A stretch of DNA of 64,000 bases, taken from the NCBI GenBank assembly GCA_963735955.1, contig CAVTND010000012.1:372001-436000 (forward strand), written 5' to 3'. Shown here piece after piece: positions 34,748 through 42,815 of this stretch; position 1 is the stretch's first letter, and the number at the start of each line of letters is the position of its first letter. The notes beneath the pieces are model-generated. The model was given only the letters and a program-made list of their open reading frames with translations. It ran no database searches and was not told where the DNA came from. This DNA comes from CAVTND01 sp963735955 (lineage in GTDB: Bacteria > Pseudomonadota > Gammaproteobacteria > Burkholderiales > Burkholderiaceae_F). The translations under genes and the position numbers were made by a program.

Positions 34748-35579
34748 TGTCCAGTGATGTCCCGGTGCGAATGCGGGAGGCGCCCGACAATACGATGGCG
34801 TTGACCCCGAAGGTCACGCCGCCGGCCTTGTCGTTCATGCGAAATTCCGCCAGGGTGTCGCCTGGCTCGGTTCCCTGTTCCCCGGTGGCCGGGTCAACAC
34901 TCGGCACGGTGCAGCGAACGCAGGGTTTGACAACACGCAGGCGTGCATCGCCGACACTCAGCTCCTCGATGTAGTCCTCCTCGAAGTCCCCGATGCCGTC
35001 GAGCACGAGGTTGGGACGAAATCGCTCCATGCCCACAGCCGGCAGACCTTTTGAAGATAGTCGGCGATTGAGTGCGGCGAGCGATGCGCGCGATGCCAGC
35101 AGCAAGGGAAAGGCGTCCGCGAATTTGTAGGGGGACTCGTCGTTGCCGGTGTAGGTGCGACTTGCGAGCCGTCGGTGCTCGGGATCGAAGCGCAGCAGTC
35201 GACAAGGTGTACCGAGAAAGTCGGAAAACCAGGCGTCGGCGAGATCCCCCTGTGTCACGGCAGCGATCGTGTCGTTCCACACTTGTGCCTTGACAACGTC
35301 ACCTTCGGACTCGAAGGGCACGTCGAGACGCAACATGCCGGGAGCTTTCAGCGTCAGTGCGCCACCACCGAGCCGCGTTTCGATCAGGGCCATTTTCGGC
35401 AGCTCGCGCTGACTGAGAAACTCGCCGTCCGGATCGGTCACGACCCATTCACGATCACCAATGCCATCAAGTTCAAGGCCGGTTGCCGCAAGTCTGGCCT
35501 CGACCAGCGTGAAGCCGCGGCAACCCTTGACCGGATACAGGTTCAGGCCGGAGATGGTCGCTGTCATTGTTTCTGCCAT
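34731..35579 (-). CDS. MOSC domain protein with MOSC-N beta-barrel
   Basis: A 282-residue protein related to the YcbX/mARC group of molybdenum-cofactor enzymes, which reduce N-hydroxylated compounds. It has the N-terminal barrel (SGLNLYPVKGCRGF) and a C-terminal MOSC domain with FRPNLVLDG and the conserved cysteine pair in PCVRC, one of which is the expected cofactor-sulfur ligand. ATG 35579 follows AGGGTGACG; other starts (35603) would overlap ychF. No fused ferredoxin domain is present. moeB in this window could support its cofactor. Confidence 0.85.
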   Translation of the reverse strand: MAETMTATISGLNLYPVKGCRGFTLVEARLAATGLELDGIGDREWVVTDPDGEFLSQRELPKMALIETRLGGGALTLKAPGMLRLDVPFESEGDVVKAQVWNDTIAAVTQGDLADAWFSDFLGTPCRLLRFDPEHRRLASRTYTGNDESPYKFADAFPLLLASRASLAALNRRLSSKGLPAVGMERFRPNLVLDGIGDFEEDYIEELSVGDARLRVVKPCVRCTVPSVDPATGEQGTEPGDTLAEFRMNDKAGGVTFGVNAIVLSGASRIRTGTSLDIKLSV

Positions 35580-35595
35580 CGTCACCCTGCCTGGT

Positions 35596-36699
35596 TCAGA
35601 CATTGAAGCGGAAGTGCAGGACGTCGCCGTCCTTGACAACGTAGTCCCTGCCCTCGAGTCGCATCTTGCCCGCCTCCTTGGATCCGACTTCGCCCTTGAA
35701 TTTGACGTAGTCGTCAAAGGCGATTGTCTCGGCGCGGATGAAGCCTTTCTCAAAATCGGTATGGATCACGCCTGCGGCCTGCGGTGCAGTACTGCCGGAG
35801 GTAACGGTCCAGGCGCGGACCTCCTTCGGACCCGCGGTGAAGTAGGTCTGCAGGCCGAGCAAGGCATATCCGGCGCGGATCATCCGATTCAATCCCGGCT
35901 CGTGCATGCCCATGTCGGCGAGAAAGACTTCCTTGTCTTCGTCCGAAAGATCGGCGATCTCGGCTTCAACCTTGGCGCAGACCGCGACTACCGGCGCACC
36001 TTCCTTATCGGCATGAGCGCGTACCTGATCGAGCAGCGGGTTGCCTTCAAAGCCATGCTCTTCGACATTGGCGATGTACATCGTCGGTTTTGCGGTCAGC
36101 AGGAACAGCGGCTTCAACACCGCTTTCTCTTCCTCGTACAGTTCAACCGAGCGCACCGGCTGCGCCTGGTTCAGTGCCGGCAGAATCTTTTCGAGTGCCT
36201 CGACCAGGCGACGCGCTTCCTTTGCGTCCGGACCCTGGCCGGTCTTGGCGACCTTTGTGTAGCGCGCGAGCTGCTTGTCGACCGTCTGCAGATCGGCCAG
36301 TGCGAGTTCGGTGTTGATAACCTCGATGTCGGAAATCGGGTCGATCTTGCCGGCGACGTGGATGATGTTGGGGTCTTCAAAACAGCGCACGATGTGTGCG
36401 ATCGCATCGCACTCGCGGATGTTGGCAAGAAACTGGTTACCCAGTCCCTCGCCCTTGCTGGCGCCGGCGACGAGGCCGGCGATGTCGACAAACTCGACGG
36501 TCGCCGGCAAGACTTTCTCGGGCTTGGCGATCGTGGCCAGGGCATTGAGCCGCAAGTCCGGCACCTCGACGATGCCGATGTTCGGTTCGATCGTGCAGAA
36601 CGGATAGTTCTCGGCCGCGATGCCGGCCTTGGTCAGAGCGTTGAAGAGCGTCGACTTGCCGACATTCGGCAAACCGACGATGCCGCATTTCAATCCCAT
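35596..36699 (-). CDS. ychF: ribosome-associated ATPase YchF
   Basis: YchF (OLA1 family) is an Obg-related P-loop NTPase that prefers ATP and associates with the ribosome. The 367-residue product has the P loop G9-LPNVGK-S16, the DIAGLV switch II motif, the NVEE element replacing NKxD, and a C-terminal TGS domain (TYFTAGPKEVRAWT through GDVLHFRFNV). It normally follows pth; here two other genes lie between them. Confidence 0.96.
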   Translation of the reverse strand: MGLKCGIVGLPNVGKSTLFNALTKAGIAAENYPFCTIEPNIGIVEVPDLRLNALATIAKPEKVLPATVEFVDIAGLVAGASKGEGLGNQFLANIRECDAIAHIVRCFEDPNIIHVAGKIDPISDIEVINTELALADLQTVDKQLARYTKVAKTGQGPDAKEARRLVEALEKILPALNQAQPVRSVELYEEEKAVLKPLFLLTAKPTMYIANVEEHGFEGNPLLDQVRAHADKEGAPVVAVCAKVEAEIADLSDEDKEVFLADMGMHEPGLNRMIRAGYALLGLQTYFTAGPKEVRAWTVTSGSTAPQAAGVIHTDFEKGFIRAETIAFDDYVKFKGEVGSKEAGKMRLEGRDYVVKDGDVLHFRFNV

Positions 36700-36770
36700 G
36701 AAGGTCTTCCCTGCGCTGCGCCTGGCGGCGCAAAGGTGCGATTATCGCAAGCCGAGGCATTCAACGCGGA

Positions 36771-37226
36771 GTGACCATGCAAATCAGTCTGCGACAGATC
36801 ACCCGCGACACCGTGCGTGCGGTTTGCAAGCTCGATGCCGGTGACCAGGGTGTACAGGTCGCTCCCAATGCAGTGTCGATTGCGCAAGCCTACTTCCAGC
36901 GCGAGGCGTGGTTTCGCGCCATTCACGCCGGCGACGAACTTGTGGGCTTTGTCATGCTGCATGACCCCACGCTCGTCTCCGAACCCGAAGAGCGCGAGTT
37001 TTTTCTGTGGCGACTGATGATCGACCGGGCCTACCAGGGTCGGGGCTACGGCCATGGCGCAGTCGAACGACTGCTTGAACATGTGAGAACCCGACCCGGC
37101 GCAACCGAACTCCTGGTGTCCCATGTCGAGAGTGCCGACGCACTCGGCCGCTTCTACACCTCGCTCGGCTTTCGCTACACGGGCAAAGTGGACGACGGCG
37201 AACGTGTGATGTCGCGCACGCTTTGA
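36771..37226 (+). CDS. GNAT family N-acetyltransferase
   Basis: A 151-residue acetyltransferase of the GNAT fold. The acetyl-CoA loop is visible as RLMIDRAYQGRGYGHGAV (about 79-96) and the late strand-loop as ADALGRFYTSLGFRYTG. The overall pattern resembles polyamine acetyltransferases such as BltD, so a spermidine-type substrate is possible, though not certain. ATG 36771 or 36777 may be used. It is the only plus-strand gene in this stretch and is divergent from ychF by 71 bp. Confidence 0.85.
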   Translation: MTMQISLRQITRDTVRAVCKLDAGDQGVQVAPNAVSIAQAYFQREAWFRAIHAGDELVGFVMLHDPTLVSEPEEREFFLWRLMIDRAYQGRGYGHGAVERLLEHVRTRPGATELLVSHVESADALGRFYTSLGFRYTGKVDDGERVMSRTL

Positions 37227-37257
37227 TCGGATATGAGGTCTGTATCGGGAGCCGGCT

Positions 37258-38313
37258 TCAAAGCGGGCGCACGAAAGTGAGATCCGGTCGAGCAAGCCAG
37301 GCCATTGCGGCATCGGCGAAGCGTTGCGATTCACTGATCGCGCGTTCCCAGTCGCGGATCCTGCGGGGGTGGTCCAGACCATAACGATGGAAGTCGCTGC
37401 GATCGGGCAGCTTGCTGTTGGGCAGGCGCCCCAGCATCGTGCGCGACGGTGCAATCAGCAGCACGTTGGACAGCCAGGGGTGCGCGCGCGGCCGCTGGCG
37501 CCAGGGCAGGAATTTGTCGAGCCAGCCTGGTGTGACATAAGGGACGAAGTGGGGATACAGAACGAGTCCGCCCAGTCGCTCATACGGCAGCAGCAGGTGG
37601 TAGTCGATCAGGCCGCCGTCCCAGTAGTCGCCGCGCGGCGCGCCGGCGAGGTCGCGCACCGGTTCGCAAAGCAGGGGAATCGAGCCCGATGCGAGCAGGG
37701 CATCTTCCAGATTGGCGTCGCTCAGTGCGACGCAGGTCAGGCCGAAGGCGTCGAACGCAGCGCCAATGCGTGAACTTTCGCCGCCTTGAAAGACGACGCG
37801 CTCCATGTGAGCAGCGAGGCCGCGGCGCGACACAGCGTTGCTGAGCGCAGCGCGTCCGAACGCGGCTCTTGAGTGGCGTCCAGCCAGCGGTCCGCGGGCC
37901 CGCGTCGTGATGATCGACAAGCCGAGTCCGGCCCTTGTCGATAGGTGGTCGCCGCCGGCGGCATGCGCCAGCCGGCGAATGCCCTGGGACACCTGCGCCG
38001 GAGTCGGCCGCTGCTCGTAGTTCTGATCGCGCACATAGGCGTGTTGCAGGCGATCAAGGGCCGACACTGCATCCGGTTGCGCCAATGCAGCCATACGCCA
38101 GGCGCCGATCGAAGCCCCGATCAGCTCGGCGCCGTTCATCGCCGGCAGCCAGTCGCGCGCAAGCAGCCGGTCGAAGGGCAGCAGGGCAAGTCCTTTCGGG
38201 CCGCCGGCCGCCGCGGGAATGCACGCGATATCGGCCGGCGCAAGCCCGCGATCGCGAAGATGCGACATGGCGCGCGCGCCGGCGCGGATTTCGAGAAGAT
38301 CCGCGCCGCTCAT
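37258..38313 (-). CDS. patatin-like phospholipase family protein
   Basis: A 351-residue protein with a patatin-type serine hydrolase core: the glycine-rich oxyanion loop AAAGGPKGLALLPFDR (about 33-48), nucleophile motif GASIGAW (about 66-72, Ser in GxSxG) and the catalytic Asp in WDGGLIDYH. No signal peptide is visible, so a cytosolic or peripheral lipid hydrolase is likely. Its apparent ribosome site GAGGGAG, 6 bp before ATG 38313, is the end of a REP-like repeat. Substrate unknown. Confidence 0.8.
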   Translation of the reverse strand: MSGADLLEIRAGARAMSHLRDRGLAPADIACIPAAAGGPKGLALLPFDRLLARDWLPAMNGAELIGASIGAWRMAALAQPDAVSALDRLQHAYVRDQNYEQRPTPAQVSQGIRRLAHAAGGDHLSTRAGLGLSIITTRARGPLAGRHSRAAFGRAALSNAVSRRGLAAHMERVVFQGGESSRIGAAFDAFGLTCVALSDANLEDALLASGSIPLLCEPVRDLAGAPRGDYWDGGLIDYHLLLPYERLGGLVLYPHFVPYVTPGWLDKFLPWRQRPRAHPWLSNVLLIAPSRTMLGRLPNSKLPDRSDFHRYGLDHPRRIRDWERAISESQRFADAAMAWLARPDLTFVRPL

Positions 38314-38318
38314 CGTTG

Positions 38319-38460
38319 CTCCCTCGCGCTGCGCGCGGTCCCTCCGCGAGGGATGTCGCCCGCCTTCGGGCGGCCGTGCGGCGAGCTGCGTTGCTGCCTC
38401 GCGCTGCGCGCGGTCGTGCCGCGAGGGACGTCGCCCGCCTTCGGGCAGTTGCGTGGCGGA
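38319..38460 (-). repeat. REP-like repeat, two inverted-orientation copies
   Basis: Two tandem copies (about 38319-38384 and 38394-38460) match, in reverse complement, the repeat at 3432-3550: CCCTCGCGCTGCGCGCGGTC, GCGAGGGA, TGTCGCCCGCCTTCGGGCGG and the CCGTGCGGCG end. The second copy diverges (TCGGGCAGTTGCGTGGCGG). It fills the gap between pth and the patatin-like gene. Confidence 0.85.
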
Positions 38461-38518
38461 CAGTGGTCACTCATGTGCTTGCACATCTGATCGCGGAGAT
38501 GAACGCTCAGGTGAGCGC

Positions 38519-39130
38519 TCAAGGGGCCTGGGTATGCAGGCGCAACATGGCAGCCTCGAACTTGCCTTCGGCCAGCAGGTCGACGATCGCTTCGCCGCGT
38601 TCGATTGCGGCGTCGATTGCCGCCTGCTCCTCGCGGCGCGGTGGATGCAGGACAAAATCGCCAGGGTCCTGGGCCAGGTTCAATGTGCGAGGGTGACCGA
38701 TGCCGATGCGCAGCCGCCAGAAGTCCGGCGTCGACAGTCGCGCCTGTGTGTCCTTCAGCCCGTTGTGGCCGGCAGTACCGCCGCCGCGTTTGAGTTTGAT
38801 TGCACCCGGCGCCAGGTCGAGCTCGTCGTGTACAAGCAGGATCTCGGTCGGGAGCAGCTTGAAGAACAGCGCCAGGGCGACCACCGCCTGGCCCGAGCGG
38901 TTCATCCAGGTACTCGGCTTCAGCAACCAGAGTTCGCGACTGCCGAGGCGCGCTCGCGCTACCTCGCCGTGAAACTTGCGTTCAGTCGAGAAGCGCGCGC
39001 CGGTGCGTCGAGCAACGGCATCGGCATACCAGAAGCCCGCGTTGTGGCGCGTCGCTTCGTAGTCGGCTCCCGGATTACCGAGCCCGACCAAAAGCCGGAT
39101 GCCGCAAGTGTGCGAAGAGACGTCGGTCAT
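38519..39130 (-). CDS. pth: peptidyl-tRNA hydrolase
   Basis: Pth recycles tRNAs by cleaving prematurely released peptidyl-tRNA. The 203-residue product has GLGNPGADYEATRHNAGF with the catalytic histidine H29, the PSTWMNRSG motif, VHDELDL, and GTAGHNGLKD. The N-terminal nine residues precede the usual start region (IRLLVGLGNPG). It lies 122 bp downstream of rplY, after that gene's terminator. Confidence 0.95.
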   Translation of the reverse strand: MTDVSSHTCGIRLLVGLGNPGADYEATRHNAGFWYADAVARRTGARFSTERKFHGEVARARLGSRELWLLKPSTWMNRSGQAVVALALFFKLLPTEILLVHDELDLAPGAIKLKRGGGTAGHNGLKDTQARLSTPDFWRLRIGIGHPRTLNLAQDPGDFVLHPPRREEQAAIDAAIERGEAIVDLLAEGKFEAAMLRLHTQAP

Positions 39131-39202
39131 CGGGGTCGGGCGTGGCTTCTCGAGGGCGGATGGTAGAGGGGAAGCGGCTGGAATTGGAGAAGCAAAGAAC
39201 GC

Positions 39203-39236
39203 AAAAAAAGCCCGCCGGCGCTACCGCGGGCGGGCT
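39203..39236 (-). terminator. intrinsic terminator after rplY
   Basis: A GC-rich stem (AGCCCGCC 39209-39216 against GGCGGGCT 39229-39236, extended inside after one mismatch) is followed on the minus strand by seven Ts (A tract 39203-39209). It separates rplY from pth. Confidence 0.9.
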
Positions 39237-39252
39237 GATCAGATGCGGAGAC

Positions 39253-39960
39253 CTATCTCTTCTTGTCGCCGCCCTTTTCTTCCCTGCGCTCCTTGCCGCC
39301 TTTCGGGGCTTCGGGCGCGGTGGCGTCGACCGGCGCTTTCTGTGCGATGGCCGGAACGTCGACGGCAGCGACGGGTGCGACAACCTCTTCCTCGACCTGC
39401 TCGCCCACGGTCGTCACGGACACCAGGACCGGATTTTCCTTGCCCTTGAGCACGGCAGTCACACCAGCAGGCAGCTTGATGTCGAGCACCCGGATCGTTT
39501 GATGCGCCTCGAGCTGCGACAGGTCGACCTCGACGAACTCGGGCAGATCCTTGGGCAGGCAGGAGACATCAACCTCGGACATCACGTGGCTGATCATGCC
39601 GCCGCCGACCTTGGCCGCCGGCGAATTCTCCTGTCCGACGAAGTGCAGCGGAATGCGGATGTGAATCTTCTGATCCTCGGTCACACGCTGGAAATCGATG
39701 TGCAGCACCTGCGGCTTGTACGGGTGCATCTGGAAGTCACGCAACAGGACGCGTTCACTCTTTCCGTCAAGTTCCATGTCGAGGATCGACGCATGAAATT
39801 TTTCCTTGCGCAGCGAGTGAAACAACGGGTTGTGTTCAACTTCGATCGTGACGGCCGAGCCCTTGCCACCGTAGATGACTCCGGGCACCTTGCCGGTGTG
39901 GCGCAGACGGCGGCTCGCACCCGTTCCCTGCGTGTTGCGTGTGTTTGCGACTACTTTCAT
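39253..39960 (-). CDS. rplY: 50S ribosomal protein L25, long (Ctc) form
   Basis: L25 binds 5S rRNA in the large subunit. The 235-residue product is the long type with an N-terminal L25 domain (VVANTRNTQGTGASRRLRHTG) and a C-terminal beta domain (about 95-190), ending in an Ala/Pro and Lys/Glu tail. ATG 39960 follows TGGAGC and matches the conserved MKVVA-type start; an upstream start adds 13 unrelated residues. It lies 54 bp after prs. Confidence 0.94.
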   Translation of the reverse strand: MKVVANTRNTQGTGASRRLRHTGKVPGVIYGGKGSAVTIEVEHNPLFHSLRKEKFHASILDMELDGKSERVLLRDFQMHPYKPQVLHIDFQRVTEDQKIHIRIPLHFVGQENSPAAKVGGGMISHVMSEVDVSCLPKDLPEFVEVDLSQLEAHQTIRVLDIKLPAGVTAVLKGKENPVLVSVTTVGEQVEEEVVAPVAAVDVPAIAQKAPVDATAPEAPKGGKERREEKGGDKKR

Positions 39961-40013
39961 TGCATGCTCCAGTTGTACTTGCCTTCGGATCGCGACCAAT
40001 CACGGAAGGCGGA

Positions 40014-40973
40014 TTACTCGATGAACAGGTTGCTCACCGAGTCTTCGCGCGAAATGCGCGAGATCGTTTCACCCAGCAGGGCTGCGCATGACAGTTGCCG
40101 GATCTTCTTGCATGAGAGCGCAGCATCGCTCAGCGGAATCGTGTCGGTCACGACCAGTTCGTCAAGCACCGAGCCGGAAATTCTTTCGACCGCATTGCCC
40201 GACAGCACCGGGTGCGTTGCATAGGCCATCACGCGCAACGCTCCGCGGTCGCGCAGGGCCTGGGCGGCCTGGCACAGCGTGTTGGCCGTGTCGACCATGT
40301 CGTCCATGATCACGCAGTTGCGGCCTTCGACTTCGCCGATGATGTGCATCACCTCGGCGACATTGGCGCGCGGCCGGCGCTTGTCGATGATCGCCAGGTC
40401 CGCGTCCATGCGCTTGGCGATCGCCCGGGCCCGCACTACGCCGCCCACATCCGGCGATACGACAACGAGATTCTCGTAGTTGTGCTTCCAGATGTCGCCG
40501 AGAAGGATCGGCGCCGCGTAGATGTTGTCCACCGGGATGTCAAAGAACCCCTGGATCTGGTCTGCGTGAAGATCCATAACCAGCACACGGCTAACGCCCG
40601 CCACCTGCAACATGTTGGCAACGACCTTGGCGCTGATCGCCACCCTGGCACTGCGCGGTCGCCGGTCCTGCCGTGCATAGCCGAAATAGGGAATCGCCGC
40701 CGTGATGCGCCCGGCCGATGCGCGCTTCAGCGCATCGACCATGATCATCAGTTCCATCAGGTTGTCGTTGGTCGGGGCGCAGGTCGATTGCAGGACGAAA
40801 ATGTCCTTGCCGCGGACGTTCTCGAACACCTCGGCCATCACTTCGCCATCCGAAAAGCGCGAAACCTGAGCCTTGCCGAGCCGGATGTTCAGATGCTGGG
40901 CGACCGCTTGCGCAAGCTTCGCATTCGCGTTGCCTGTGAACACCATCAGGTTGTCCGGCACCATCGGGACCAT
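40014..40973 (-). CDS. prs: ribose-phosphate pyrophosphokinase
   Basis: Prs makes PRPP from ribose 5-phosphate and ATP for nucleotide, His, Trp and NAD synthesis. From ATG 40973 the product is 319 residues, with LMVFTGNANAKLA, the flexible loop region YFGYARQDRRPRSARVAIS, DLHADQIQGFFD and the PRPP loop DDMVDTANTL. The TTG at 40997 adds 8 residues without support. It lies downstream of tRNA-Gln, a conserved order. Confidence 0.96.
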   Translation of the reverse strand: MVPMVPDNLMVFTGNANAKLAQAVAQHLNIRLGKAQVSRFSDGEVMAEVFENVRGKDIFVLQSTCAPTNDNLMELMIMVDALKRASAGRITAAIPYFGYARQDRRPRSARVAISAKVVANMLQVAGVSRVLVMDLHADQIQGFFDIPVDNIYAAPILLGDIWKHNYENLVVVSPDVGGVVRARAIAKRMDADLAIIDKRRPRANVAEVMHIIGEVEGRNCVIMDDMVDTANTLCQAAQALRDRGALRVMAYATHPVLSGNAVERISGSVLDELVVTDTIPLSDAALSCKKIRQLSCAALLGETISRISREDSVSNLFIE

Positions 40974-41157
40974 GCCTGCGCCGCGCTCCACGAACAAACT
41001 TCAAGGCGGCGAGGGGTGCGCCGCCAACACGCGACGGCTGCCGTCGCTACACGCTTGCCAGCGCCGAATCGGGTGTGCCACTCACGTGCTCACCCGACTT
41101 TCACCTTAGCGCCCGCACATCGCCTCGCCAAGTGCGGGCTGCAGCGATCGGCCGGTC

Positions 41158-41234
41158 TGGCTGGGGAGGAAGGATTCGAACCCTCGTATGGCGGAATCAA
41201 AATCCGCTGCCTTAACCAGCTTGGCGACTCCCCA
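41158..41234 (-). tRNA. tRNA-Gln (anticodon UUG)
   Basis: On the minus strand the gene folds as a complete cloverleaf: acceptor TGGGGAG with CTCCCCA, D stem GCC/GGC, anticodon stem GCGGA with TCCGC around loop TTTTGAT (anticodon TTG), T stem GAGGG/CCTTC with loop TTCGAAT, discriminator G and an encoded CCA (41158-41160). It lies between ispE and prs. Confidence 0.97.
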
Positions 41235-41339
41235 GCACTTGAACCGGTGCTGTCTACTCCGACGGATTGCGCCGTCGGCCTGGCTACTTCGGTGAGCTCA
41301 TGCCTGAGCCCGTCAGCGTGAGCTCGATTTTCCAAGCTC

Positions 41340-42239
41340 TTACTGTCCACTTTCCAAGGCGTCCTCGGTCTTCCACGCCGCCAGAGGATGCTCCGCCATT
41401 CCTCGAACTGCCCACGCTTTCCACCGACGCGGCACATCGGCGATTGCAGCCCGCGCCTGGTCTTCGTTCATTACCGGTAGAAACACCGCCGAGCCCGAGC
41501 CCGTCATTCGAGCCGCGCCGTGGCGTTCCAGGTGTTGCAAGGCCAGGTTTACTTCAGGAAAGCGTCGTCGTGCGACGGCTTCGAGTTCATTGCAGCCGGG
41601 CAGCCTGGGCGCAGACCCCACTTCACCGGCCGCCGCCGCAGAAAAGTCCGCTATTTTCAAAGCTTTGCCATTTCGTGTCAAACCGGGATCGGCGAAGATT
41701 TCACGCGTCGGAACATGGACTTGCGGCCAGATCAGGGCATACCAGTAGAGCGGCAGTTCGATCGCTGTGAGCTGCTCGCCAATGCCTTCTGCGATCGCGT
41801 TGCCGCCATGCAGGAAGAACGGCACGTCGGCGCCCAGATTCAGCGCGACAGACGACAGTCTTGACCGTGGCCAGTGCAGGTTCCACAGTCGATTCAATGC
41901 AATCAGTGTCGTGGCTGCATCCGAGGAGCCGCCGCCGAGACCGCTGCCTGCCGGAATGCGCTTATTCACCGTGATGTCAGCACCGAAGTGCGTGCCACTC
42001 GCCTGCTTGAGCCGCTGAGCCGCACGCAGAGCCAGATCCTCCTCGACGGTGCCAAGCAGATCGCCGTGACGGCGCACGGCACCGTCATCGCGCCGTTCGA
42101 CGTCGATCCAGTCGGCAAGGTCGATCAGCGCATACAGAGTCTGCAGTTCGTGATAACCGTCTGCACGGCGACCTAGAACGTGGAGGAACCAGTTGAGCTT
42201 GGCGGGTGCCGGCAATGCCAGAGCGCGTTCGATCGACAT
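41340..42239 (-). CDS. ispE: 4-diphosphocytidyl-2-C-methyl-D-erythritol kinase
   Basis: IspE phosphorylates CDP-methylerythritol in the MEP pathway to isoprenoids. The 299-residue GHMP kinase has PAPAKLNWFLHVLGRRADGYH at the start, the ATP motif PAGSGLGGGSSDAA (about 97-110), and the third motif RMTGSGSAVF near the end. It lies 24 bp after lolB, in the conserved lolB-ispE-tRNA-prs order. Confidence 0.96.
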   Translation of the reverse strand: MSIERALALPAPAKLNWFLHVLGRRADGYHELQTLYALIDLADWIDVERRDDGAVRRHGDLLGTVEEDLALRAAQRLKQASGTHFGADITVNKRIPAGSGLGGGSSDAATTLIALNRLWNLHWPRSRLSSVALNLGADVPFFLHGGNAIAEGIGEQLTAIELPLYWYALIWPQVHVPTREIFADPGLTRNGKALKIADFSAAAAGEVGSAPRLPGCNELEAVARRRFPEVNLALQHLERHGAARMTGSGSAVFLPVMNEDQARAAIADVPRRWKAWAVRGMAEHPLAAWKTEDALESGQ

Positions 42240-42263
42240 CGCGGCAGCTCGGTTTGAACGGTC

Positions 42264-42815
42264 CTAGCTCGCCGGATCGTCAAGGATCAGTCGCACGCTG
42301 ACGGCAGGCCGCGTGCCTGCTGTCGGCCGCTCAAGCGACAGGCGACGCGGCCGCGATTCGCTGGCGAAGAACTCACTGATCCGAATTGTCCAACCATCCT
42401 GTTCGATCAGGGAAATTCCTGTTTCGTTTCTTTCCACCCGTGCCGGTCGGCCCGGCGCCGGTCGCCCTTCGATCCAGTCCGCCAGTCCGTTGACTGGCAG
42501 GCGCCAGCCCAGCATCTGCTCGGTCAAGGCATCGGCATCGGGCCCTCGAATCACTTGCGCCTGACCGATCACGCGTGCGCCGTCTTCATTGATTTCGACC
42601 CGTGCCAACGTGGTTCCGATCGGTGTGGCGAGATCAAGCGTTTTCTGTCCGCCACGTATCTCAAGGCTGAAGCGACCGGACAGATTCTGTCGCTCGGCCG
42701 CCAGGACGGTCGTCGCCGAAAAGCGGCCGGCATAACTTCGCTCCGGCGGGCTCACCGAAGCGCAGGCCGCCGTCAGCGCGACGACGGCGCACGCCAGCCA
42801 CCGCAGCTGCATCAC
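42264..42815 (-). CDS. lolB: outer-membrane lipoprotein LolB
   Basis: LolB receives lipoproteins from LolA and inserts them into the outer membrane. The 183-residue precursor has a signal peptide with lipobox LTAAC (C18), followed by LSGRFSLEIRGG and the W/L pattern of the LolB beta-barrel (MLGWRLPVNGLADWIEGRP). ATG 42815 overlaps the TPR gene stop by 4 bp. Mature start CASVSPPE carries Ala/Ser at +2/+3, compatible with outer-membrane sorting. Confidence 0.92.
   Translation of the reverse strand: MMQLRWLACAVVALTAACASVSPPERSYAGRFSATTVLAAERQNLSGRFSLEIRGGQKTLDLATPIGTTLARVEINEDGARVIGQAQVIRGPDADALTEQMLGWRLPVNGLADWIEGRPAPGRPARVERNETGISLIEQDGWTIRISEFFASESRPRRLSLERPTAGTRPAVSVRLILDDPAS

Noticed and set aside
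35461..36774. 437-codon plus-strand open frame across ychF
   Set aside because: It mirrors the conserved ychF gene in the opposite direction and has no domain of its own.
41259..41278. Hairpin CCGACGG/CCGTCGG between ispE and tRNA-Gln as a terminator
   Set aside because: Stem is only 7 bp and no T tract follows on the minus strand; it may be incidental or an RNA processing structure.
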